A stretch of 5,911 nt of DNA from positions 1-5,911 of the forward strand of contig JARFQZ010000375.1 in assembly GCA_029287515.1 (NCBI GenBank), in the 5' to 3' direction. Below are positions 1 through 5,547 of this stretch, piece after piece (positions within the stretch are counted from its first letter, which is position 1; each line of letters begins with the position of its first letter). A model generated the notes under the pieces. That model had not been told where the DNA came from. It did no database searches and was given only the letters and a program-made list of their open reading frames with translations. Made by a program: the position numbers and the translations under genes. Origin of the DNA: Lysobacterales bacterium. GTDB lineage: Bacteria > Pseudomonadota > Gammaproteobacteria > Xanthomonadales > SZUA-36.

Positions 1-725
1 CCGTGCAACGCGTCCAGCACGGATTTGCGCAGGTCGGAACGGGCGGAGATCAGGCTCTGCACGTCTTCAAGCAGACCGGCAATGCGGTAGCTGATCGAAA
101 AATCACCGAGATCGGTGACCTGAACGAAAGCGTCCTTCAGCCCGACCCCGGAGGCGGCGGCCAGCAGGATATCCGTGACCCGCTCGTGGTGAACGTCGTA
201 GCCCAGTGACAGTTTGCAACCCACGATCGTGCCGGACTTACGCACGACATGCAGCGGCTGGGTCACCATGAACAGGTTGGGCACCGTCACCAGGTCACGG
301 AATTCGGTCTGCACCTGCGTGTGCAGCAAGTCCATCTCGGTGACACGGCCGGTCAGGTCTCCGACGGTAATGAAGTCACCCGGCCGGACACTCTTGATGG
401 CTTTCAGCATGATTCCGGCCAGGATATTGCCGATAAAAGTCGTCGACGACAGCGCGATGGCCGCACTCAAAAGGATACCGATCAGGCTGAGCAACTGGCC
501 TCGCAACACGTCGTTGACAGGTAACGAAATGATCACTGCCAGTACGCCCGCCATCGTCAGCACCAGCATGATCAGCTGGAAGCGGAACTGCAGGTCGGGG
601 TTGTCTTTCCAGCGTTTCCTGAAGTGTTGATTCAGGAACATCAGCAGGAAAGTCACAACGGCCAGCGTCACCAGCAGCGGCAGGAAACGCAGCGCGGTTA
701 CGGTCAGGATACTCAGAATGTCCAT
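1..725 (-). CDS. MscS-family mechanosensitive ion channel, C-terminus cut by window edge
   Basis: Inner-membrane channel expected to open under membrane tension and release solutes on osmotic downshock. Translating the complement from the ATG at 725 gives 241 residues with no stop before the edge. Hydrophobic segments lie at about residues 3-31, 49-68 and 78-107. The third is Ala/Gly/Ser-rich (SAAIALSSTTFIGNILAGI), like the pore-lining TM3 of MscS. It is followed by RPGDFITVGDLTGRVTEM and DLVTVPNLFM (about 114-153), the MscS beta-domain pattern with the Pro-Asn of the family signature (E. coli has IPN), then by an alpha/beta domain to the edge. By comparison with E. coli MscS (286 aa), only the last few tens of residues should be missing. 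GGAGG at 732-728 precedes the ATG by only 2 bases, unusually close. No other in-frame start gives a full first membrane helix, and an in-frame stop lies upstream. The family assignment is firm; the exact subfamily is not. Confidence 0.9.
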   Translation of the reverse strand, partial: MDILSILTVTALRFLPLLVTLAVVTFLLMFLNQHFRKRWKDNPDLQFRFQLIMLVLTMAGVLAVIISLPVNDVLRGQLLSLIGILLSAAIALSSTTFIGNILAGIMLKAIKSVRPGDFITVGDLTGRVTEMDLLHTQVQTEFRDLVTVPNLFMVTQPLHVVRKSGTIVGCKLSLGYDVHHERVTDILLAAASGVGLKDAFVQVTDLGDFSISYRIAGLLEDVQSLISARSDLRKSVLDALH

Positions 726-936
726 AGCCTCCAGATTAACACCGCAATGAGCATCACAACCACTTATCCAGCCAGGCGGTCCCGCGCGGCGTCCGCGATA
801 CCGTCCGGCAGCCCAAGGCGAGGAGAGGGGTCAGGAGCAAAGGGGTTAGAACCCTTTATGCAAAAAAGGGCTCTGACCCTATTGATCCTGAGTACAATAA
901 GCACCGGTCCACCCTTCGGGAATTCAGAGCTAACAA
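726..936. other. Divergent intergenic region between the channel gene and the exported-protein gene
   Basis: This spacer of about 210 bases must hold the 5' regions of both flanking genes, which point away from each other. It contains the REP-like repeat at 827-880. Between that repeat and the plus-strand gene lies a TACAAT hexamer at 893-898, a 5/6 match to a sigma70 -10 box, but I find no convincing -35 box at the usual distance. A weak purine stretch (AGAG, 926-929) is the only Shine-Dalgarno candidate for the ATG at 937. No RNA gene or further coding region can be supported here. Confidence 0.6.
827..880. repeat. REP-like GGGGTCAG repeat with imperfect palindrome
   Basis: GGGGTCAGG at 827-835 is followed 15 bases later by the variant GGGGTTAG at 842-849, which opens an inverted repeat. 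The left arm is 842-857 (GGGGTTAGAACCCTTT) and the right arm 865-880 (AAAGGGCTCTGACCCT), around a 7-base AT-rich loop. Of 16 pairs, 13 are Watson-Crick, 2 are G-U wobbles (842/880 and 847/875) and 1 is a mismatch (851/871). The GGGGTCAG core recurs at 1974 and 2000. Short GTCAG-cored palindromes of this type resemble REP elements mobilised by REP-associated tyrosine transposases. No such transposase gene is in the window, so that link is inference. Confidence 0.7.
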
Positions 937-1986
937 ATGAAGCGCTTTCGTGTAGCTGCAGTGATCCTTTTCACGCTTATTGCCGTGCCGACGGGCAGTG
1001 CTGCCTCACCCGACCCGCTTTTCCAGGATGATGCAGCGCTGCGCGTGGAAATCACCGCCCCGTTCAGCCGGTTGATCAACGAACGGCCGAAGGACCTGGA
1101 ATTCGAGGGCAGCTTTAGCTACAAGGGCGCCGATGGTGAATCGGTGGAACTGGACCTCCAGGTTCGCGCCCGTGGCAAGTACCGGCATACCAATTGCGAT
1201 TTTCCTCCCCTGTTCCTCAATTTCAAACGGTCCCAGGTCGAGGGCACGGTATTCGACCAGCAGAACAAGCTGAAGATGGTCGTGCATTGCAAGGATTCCG
1301 CCCGGTACCAGCAAAGCGTGCTGAGGGAATACCTGGCTTACCGCATCCTCAACGCGATGACCGAAAAGAGTTTCCAGGTACGCCTGCTGGATGTCACCTA
1401 CGTGGACAGTGAGAATCGCAGGCCGCGCATGGTGCGCAGCGCTTTCCTGATAGAGCACGAGAACCGCATGGCCGACCGCCTGGACGCGCAAAGACTGAAT
1501 ATCTTTCCCGACCGGGTAGAAGACATCCAGGCAGATCACCTGAACCTGACCTCGGTGTATCAGTACCTGCTCGGCAACACGGATTTTTCGCCGATCCTCG
1601 GTTCGAAGGGCGAGTGCTGCCACAACTATGCAATGTTCGGAACCGATGGCGGCCCGCTGCTGGCGATTCCCTACGATTTCGACATGTCCGGATTCGTCAA
1701 CACGCCCTATGCCAGGCCGGAAACGGGCCTGGGCATCGATAACGTCCGCCAACGCCTGTACCAGGGATTCTGCGTGAACAACAACCACGTCGAGGCTTCC
1801 GTTGCTGAATTTCTGCAGGCCCGCAACGAGCTCTATGCCCTGGTCGCCGGCCAGAAAGCGATGGATGAAAGCGTGCGCGTGCGCCTGGCCAGCTACATGG
1901 ACGAATTCTACGAAACCATCGGCAATCCACAGGGCGTGAGGCAAGAACTGGTTGACCGGTGTATTGATAAAACGGGGTCAGGTTAA
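937..1986 (+). CDS. Exported protein with CotH-kinase-like pattern, function unknown
   Basis: 349 residues. The N-terminus (MKRFR, then hydrophobic residues 6-19, then GSAAS) is a Sec signal peptide with likely cleavage after Ala22 or Ala23. There is no lipobox and no later membrane segment, so a periplasmic or secreted protein is expected. I do not recognise a characterised gene. The order of motifs recalls the spore-coat kinase family CotH (PF08757): RARGKYR (77-83, like the CotH RGNSS strand), PLFLNFK (91-97), KLKMVVHCKD (111-120), LREYLAYRIL (129-138), SAFLIE (168-173), then YLLGNTDFS (210-218), a conserved-looking CCHNY (227-231) and IPYDFDMSG (244-252). The last two would correspond to the N-x-D and D-x-D metal/nucleotide-binding segments. 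Six cysteines (87, 118, 227, 228, 279, 342) remain in the mature part. The final residues TGSG and the TAA stop come from a tandem repeat, so the natural C-terminus may have been altered. The coding frame is secure; the CotH relation is a by-eye inference. Confidence 0.8.
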   Translation: MKRFRVAAVILFTLIAVPTGSAASPDPLFQDDAALRVEITAPFSRLINERPKDLEFEGSFSYKGADGESVELDLQVRARGKYRHTNCDFPPLFLNFKRSQVEGTVFDQQNKLKMVVHCKDSARYQQSVLREYLAYRILNAMTEKSFQVRLLDVTYVDSENRRPRMVRSAFLIEHENRMADRLDAQRLNIFPDRVEDIQADHLNLTSVYQYLLGNTDFSPILGSKGECCHNYAMFGTDGGPLLAIPYDFDMSGFVNTPYARPETGLGIDNVRQRLYQGFCVNNNHVEASVAEFLQARNELYALVAGQKAMDESVRVRLASYMDEFYETIGNPQGVRQELVDRCIDKTGSG

Positions 1987-2018
1987 GTTTTGGATAAAAG
2001 GGGTCAGGTTAAGTTTTT
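1966..2018 (+). repeat. Two tandem copies of a GGGGTCAGGTTAAGTTTT repeat
   Basis: Copy 1 is GATAAAAC plus GGGGTCAGGTTAAGTTTT (1966-1991). Copy 2 is GATAAAA plus GGGGTCAGGTTAAGTTTT (1993-2017). The core repeats with a 26-base period, and copy 2 lacks one C before the G run. The copies are in direct orientation, and no inverted partner (AACCTGACCCC) is seen nearby, unlike the palindrome at 842-880, which shares the GGGGTCAG start but continues differently. Copy 1 contains the stop codon of the upstream gene; copy 2 ends just before the ribosome binding site of the next gene. Confidence 0.8.
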
Positions 2019-2023
2019 GAAGT

Positions 2024-2029
2024 GGAGAG
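2024..2029 (+). promoter_or_regulatory. Ribosome binding site GGAGAG fixing the ATG 2037 start
   Basis: GGAGAG sits 7 bases before the ATG at 2037, an ideal spacing. An in-frame GTG at 2022 would overlap this site and has no Shine-Dalgarno of its own. The ATG is therefore preferred, and the protein begins MSDHPFDLIVFGAT, with the nucleotide-binding strand close to the N-terminus as is usual for the family. Confidence 0.7.
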
Positions 2030-2036
2030 CACTCCC

Positions 2037-3266
2037 ATGAGCGACCACCCTTTTGACCTTATTGTTTTTGGCGCAACCAGTTTCGTCGGCCAGATCCTCT
2101 GCGATTACCTGTTTGAACGTCATGGCGCAGACGGTGACCTGAAGTGGGCGATGGCGGGCCGTTCGAAAACAAAGCTCCAATCCGTCAGGGCCGCGTTGGG
2201 TGAGGGCGCTTCCGGTATCGAGTTGATCACGGCGGATGCCGCGGACGAAAATTCACTGCACGAAATGTGCGGGCAGTCGCGTGTGATTATTTCCACCGTG
2301 GGGCCCTATGCGCTTTATGGCTCCGGGCTGGTGAAAGTGTGCGTGGAGACCGGCACCGATTACGTGGACCTGACCGGCGAGGCGCAGTGGATTCTGCGAA
2401 TGCTGCTAGAGCACGAATCGCAAGCCGAAAAATCCGGCGCCAGGATCATCCACTGTTGCGGGTTTGATTCGGTCCCTTCCGACCTGGGGGTATATCACCA
2501 CCAGAAAGTCGCGTTGGAAGAATTTGGTCAGCCGGCCACGCAGATTCGCATGCAGGTGGCGCGAATGAAGGGTGCTGCCTCGGGCGGCACGGTCGCCAGC
2601 ATCGTCAATATCGCCAGGGAAATGACCAAAAACCCCGCGCTGCGAAAAATCCTGGCCAATCCTTATGCCCTGGTCCCCGATGGTAAGGCCCGGGCGCGCC
2701 AGCTCAATATCACGACCCCCACGCGCGACCCAAAAACCGGCGCCTGGCTTGGGCCTTTCGTGATGGCCGGCATCAATACCCGCATCGTGCATCGCAGCAA
2801 CGCGCTCGGCGGCTATGACTACGGCATGGACTTTCTCTACGACGAATCGATGCGCATGGGCAGAGGGCTGAAAGGCGGCCTGGCCGCCACCGCGCTGACC
2901 GGCGGTCTCGGCGCTTTCATGGCAGGCGCGGTGCTGCCGCCGAGCCGCTGGCTGATGGAAAAGTACATTTTGCCCAAGCCCGGTGAGGGCCCGTCGCGGG
3001 AGCAACAGCGCGACGGCATGTACGATTTGCGTTTTTACGGCACGACCGCCAGCGGCAACACATCGACTACCCGGGTGACCGGTGATCGCGACCCGGGCTA
3101 CGGCTCAACGGCCAAAATACTCGGGGAGGCCGGGGCTTGCCTGGCGCAGGACATTGCCAAAACCGATGTGGGTGGCGGTTTCTGGACGCCTGCCACAGCG
3201 CTTGGCGATTCGCTGCTGGCGCGGTTGCAGCAACACGCGGGGTTAACGTTCGAAGTCTGCGATTAG
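2037..3266 (+). CDS. Saccharopine dehydrogenase-like / trans-acting enoyl reductase family protein
   Basis: 409 residues, a normal length for this family (PF03435-type NAD(P)-binding domain). A Rossmann motif FGATSFVGQ lies at 11-19, followed by AGRSKTKL (40-47), where the cofactor ribose or phosphate would be read. Family hallmarks follow: STVGPYALYGSGLV (86-99), TDYVDLTGE (107-115), HCCGFDSVPSDLG (139-151), GDRDPGYGSTAK (349-360) and a C-terminal GFWTPATALGDSL (381-393). The same motifs occur in the mycobacterial trans-acting enoyl reductases of phenolic glycolipid/DIM synthesis and in many bacterial and eukaryotic saccharopine dehydrogenase-like oxidoreductases of unknown substrate. A Gly/Ala-rich stretch (279-300) may contact membrane or lipid. 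No polyketide synthase or lysine-pathway gene is nearby, so an NAD(P)H-dependent reductase acting on a lipid-like substrate is only a guess. It follows the exported-protein gene by 50 bases, separated by a repeat. The family call is strong; the substrate is unknown. Confidence 0.88.
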   Translation: MSDHPFDLIVFGATSFVGQILCDYLFERHGADGDLKWAMAGRSKTKLQSVRAALGEGASGIELITADAADENSLHEMCGQSRVIISTVGPYALYGSGLVKVCVETGTDYVDLTGEAQWILRMLLEHESQAEKSGARIIHCCGFDSVPSDLGVYHHQKVALEEFGQPATQIRMQVARMKGAASGGTVASIVNIAREMTKNPALRKILANPYALVPDGKARARQLNITTPTRDPKTGAWLGPFVMAGINTRIVHRSNALGGYDYGMDFLYDESMRMGRGLKGGLAATALTGGLGAFMAGAVLPPSRWLMEKYILPKPGEGPSREQQRDGMYDLRFYGTTASGNTSTTRVTGDRDPGYGSTAKILGEAGACLAQDIAKTDVGGGFWTPATALGDSLLARLQQHAGLTFEVCD

Positions 3267-3291
3267 CGTGAAGCGTCATGGATTCTGAAGA

Positions 3292-3708
3292 CTAAAGCGA
3301 CTTGAAAGTCTTCGCGTAGCCGTGGCCCTCCACGCTCATCGACCACTTCAGGCTCCAGCCAAATGGCGTGTGGTGAATTTCGAAGCCCTGCTCTTCGAGC
3401 CGCTCACCCAGGGCTTGCAACAACTCAAAGGCAAACTCCGGCGACGAGCGCTCCTCGGCGAGATGGGCGAACGAATGCAGCACCAACCGGGTGACGCCGC
3501 GCTTGCGTGAAAACCACCGGAAATACTTCACGGCCTGTTTCAGCACCGCGTCACCGCGCTCCTCGTCCCGTGGCTCGCACTGGATAAACGCAACGATTGC
3601 GCCCTCAAAGCGGTCTTCTGACGGTTCCGGGTGTTCCTCGCCCAGCGGTGAACCGCGCTCGCTGGCCGCGTACTCGAAAGACTCTACAAGAAAAACCAGC
3701 AGTTTCAT
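3292..3708 (-). CDS. Free-standing threonyl-tRNA synthetase editing domain protein
   Basis: 138 residues, the size of the isolated archaeal ThrRS N-terminal editing domain (PF08915, DTD-like fold). It lacks the catalytic and anticodon-binding parts of a synthetase. In archaea this domain hydrolyses Ser mischarged on tRNA-Thr. Matching features are the N-terminal strand MKLLVFLVESFEY (1-13), the central strand AIVAFIQCE (37-45), LVLHSFAHLAEE (75-86) with the conserved histidine at 82, RLEEQGFEIHHTPFGW (103-118) and the C-terminal SMSVEGHGYAKTFK (123-136). The Tyr-Lys that follows PFGW in archaeal enzymes is Ser-Leu here, with a Lys one position later, and the region of the archaeal C-terminal glutamate reads GHGYAK. 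The protein therefore belongs with the divergent bacterial stand-alone set, and its activity is not assured. It is the last gene of a minus-strand operon, 12 bases after the aminopeptidase stop, in the same frame and without a clear Shine-Dalgarno, which suggests translational coupling. Confidence 0.8.
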   Translation of the reverse strand: MKLLVFLVESFEYAASERGSPLGEEHPEPSEDRFEGAIVAFIQCEPRDEERGDAVLKQAVKYFRWFSRKRGVTRLVLHSFAHLAEERSSPEFAFELLQALGERLEEQGFEIHHTPFGWSLKWSMSVEGHGYAKTFKSL

Positions 3709-3720
3709 GGTCGCAGGAGA

Positions 3721-5547
3721 TCAGTAGGCTTCTGCACGTTGTTCGGACCCGGTCATTTCCCTCAACGGTCGCGTCGCCTGCCGCAACCATTCGACATCGG
3801 GCTCTTCAAGCCGCGGGCTGAGCTCGCGAAACACCTGTTCGTGGTAACGGTCGATCCAATCGGCTTCATCCTTTGTCAGCAGGGATGCTTCCAGCAGGCG
3901 CTGGTCGAAGGGCGCCAGGGTCAGCGCCTCGAAGGCCATCATCGGCGGGCCATCATCGGTATCTGCCTGGTATTCGCGTATCACGACCAGGTTTTCGCAG
4001 CGGATGCCGTAGCAGCCATCCTTGTAGTAGCCGGGTTCGTTGCTGAGCACCATGCCGGATTTCAGCGGGTGTTCATTCCACTGCTTGCCGATGCGTTGCG
4101 GACCCTCGTGCACGCTCAGGAATGAGCCCACGCCATGGCCGGTGCCGTGGTCGTAGTCGAGGCCCTCGTTCCACAGAAATTGTCGTGCCAGCACATCGAG
4201 TTGCGTGCCGGTGGTGCCGGCCGGAAACACCGCGCAGTCCAGCGCGATGTGACCCTTGAGCACCAGCGTGAAGCGCCGCCGGATCTCGTCCGGGGGATTA
4301 CCGATGGCGACCGTGCGGGTGACATCCGTGGTGCCGTCCAGGTACTGGCCGCCGCTGTCCACCAGGTAGGCCGAATCCATTGCCAGCCGGGTGACCTCAT
4401 CGGTATTGAGATGGTTGTAGTGGCACATCGCCGCGTTGACGGCGGCCGCGGAAATGGTATCGAAACTGGGCTCACGGAAATGCTCACCGTGTTTCCTGAA
4501 ATCGTACAGTGTGTCGGACAATTTGGCCTCGGTGTGCAGGCGCCCGGCGGCCACCTCCTCGTCGAACCAGCGCAGAAAACGGACCAAGGCCGCGCCGTCG
4601 CGGATGTGGGCCTGGCGCATGCCCTCGATTTCCACCGCGTTCTTGCACGCCTTGGGTTGAATCACGGGATCCGTACCGGCGACCAATTCGGCCCCGGCCT
4701 CAAGCAGTTCCAGGTGGCATTGGGCGTTGGCCGTATCCGGGTCGGCCAGTACTTTTTTACCCGACAGAGCCGTGAAAGCCCCGGGGGCTGAGGCCTCGGG
4801 CAGTACTTCGACCCCTTCCCCGACATGTCCTTCGAAGCCTTCCGGAATCTTTGCCGGGTCGGTGAAAAACTGCACGCGACCGTCTTCGAACAGCAAGCCA
4901 TAACCCAGCACCACCGGCAGGCAAGGCACATCCTGCCCGCGGATGTTCAGCAGCCAGGCCATGGAATCGGCCGCAAACACCAGCGCCGCATCAACGCCTT
5001 GTGCGGCCAGAGAGGCGCCAATTTCCCGGCGTTTATCCAGGCTGGACTGGCCGGTGAGCGATTCCGGCTGCAACAGCGCCATGGTAATGAGCGGTTCGGG
5101 GCGATCTTCCCAGCAGGCATCCACCACGTTCCGGTCTGTTCGCACCCGTTCGATCCCAACCTCACCCAGCGTTTTCTCAACGTCCTGGTACCAGCGGTAG
5201 GGGTGCAAGCGCGGATCAAGACCGACACGCGCACCGGGCTCTAGCTGTCCGGCCAGCCACGGCAGATGTGGATCCTCGAGCAGATGCAGCACGTCGAAGA
5301 GATCCCCGGGAACCTGCTTGCGAACCTGCACCGTGTAACGCCCGTCGACAAAGATCACCGCGCGATCCTGCAGCACGATGACCACGCCGGCTGATCCGGT
5401 AAAACCGCTGATCCATCGCAACCGCTCGTTGCGTTCGGGAATGTATTCGCCCAGGTACTCGTCAGCGCGGGGAATAATCAAGGCGTCCAGCCCGAGGCTG
5501 GCCATGTGCTGGCGAACCCTGGCCAGCCGTTCGGTTATGTTTGGCAT
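3721..5547 (-). CDS. Xaa-Pro aminopeptidase, long form (M24B family)
   Basis: 608 residues. Cytosolic metallopeptidase removing an N-terminal residue that precedes proline. The length and three-domain layout match the long form typified by human XPNPEP1 (about 620 aa), not the shorter E. coli PepP, so I give no symbol. Domains: creatinase-like N1 (about 5-135), N2 (about 165-300), M24 pita-bread catalytic domain (about 308-525) and a C-terminal M24_C extension (about 535-600). All five metal ligands are visible: Asp397 (YLVDSGGQY), Asp408 (DGTTDVTR), His471 (HGTGHGVG), Glu504 (SNEPGYY) and Glu518 (RCENLVV). The supporting histidines 467 and 480 are also present. An active, probably Mn-dependent enzyme is expected. 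The ATG at 5547 lies inside the end of the upstream ChaC-like gene (13-base overlap). No good Shine-Dalgarno sits close by, and the nearest purine run (GAGGAG) is about 23 bases upstream. Translation is probably coupled to the upstream gene. Confidence 0.95.
   Translation of the reverse strand: MPNITERLARVRQHMASLGLDALIIPRADEYLGEYIPERNERLRWISGFTGSAGVVIVLQDRAVIFVDGRYTVQVRKQVPGDLFDVLHLLEDPHLPWLAGQLEPGARVGLDPRLHPYRWYQDVEKTLGEVGIERVRTDRNVVDACWEDRPEPLITMALLQPESLTGQSSLDKRREIGASLAAQGVDAALVFAADSMAWLLNIRGQDVPCLPVVLGYGLLFEDGRVQFFTDPAKIPEGFEGHVGEGVEVLPEASAPGAFTALSGKKVLADPDTANAQCHLELLEAGAELVAGTDPVIQPKACKNAVEIEGMRQAHIRDGAALVRFLRWFDEEVAAGRLHTEAKLSDTLYDFRKHGEHFREPSFDTISAAAVNAAMCHYNHLNTDEVTRLAMDSAYLVDSGGQYLDGTTDVTRTVAIGNPPDEIRRRFTLVLKGHIALDCAVFPAGTTGTQLDVLARQFLWNEGLDYDHGTGHGVGSFLSVHEGPQRIGKQWNEHPLKSGMVLSNEPGYYKDGCYGIRCENLVVIREYQADTDDGPPMMAFEALTLAPFDQRLLEASLLTKDEADWIDRYHEQVFRELSPRLEEPDVEWLRQATRPLREMTGSEQRAEAY

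Noticed and set aside
713..754. A short hydrophobic minus-strand frame (MLIAVLIWRLWTF) overlapping the channel start, as a possible leader peptide
   Set aside because: It is only 13 codons with no clear ribosome binding site; such frames arise by chance.
764..870. A minus-strand frame ending LGLPDGIADAARDRLAG then TAA, which resembles a protein C-terminus
   Set aside because: It runs back into the repeat without a start codon or conserved domain, so it may be a gene remnant or repeat-derived. I cannot support it as a gene.
842..880. The REP-like palindrome as an intrinsic terminator
   Set aside because: It lies between divergent gene starts, not after a gene end, and lacks a T-run after the stem.
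893..898. TACAAT as a -10 promoter box for the gene at 937
   Set aside because: No acceptable -35 hexamer lies 15-19 bases upstream. I mention it only in the intergenic entry, not as a promoter feature.
1006..1944. A 312-codon open frame on the minus strand inside the exported-protein gene
   Set aside because: It is an antisense shadow in GC-rich DNA. Its translation shows no signal peptide, domain or family pattern, whereas the plus strand shows a signal peptide and ordered motifs.
2406..3005. A 199-codon minus-strand open frame inside the reductase gene
   Set aside because: It is complementary to conserved reductase motifs and has no recognisable features of its own.
3287..3313. A 7-base inverted repeat (GAAGACT/AGTCTTC) between the convergent genes as a terminator
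   Set aside because: The stem is short and AT-mixed, the loop is 13 bases, and no T-tract follows on either strand.
4135..4791. A 218-codon plus-strand open frame inside the aminopeptidase gene
   Set aside because: It lies antisense to the M24 catalytic domain, whose metal ligands are all present on the minus strand. The plus-strand translation resembles no protein family.
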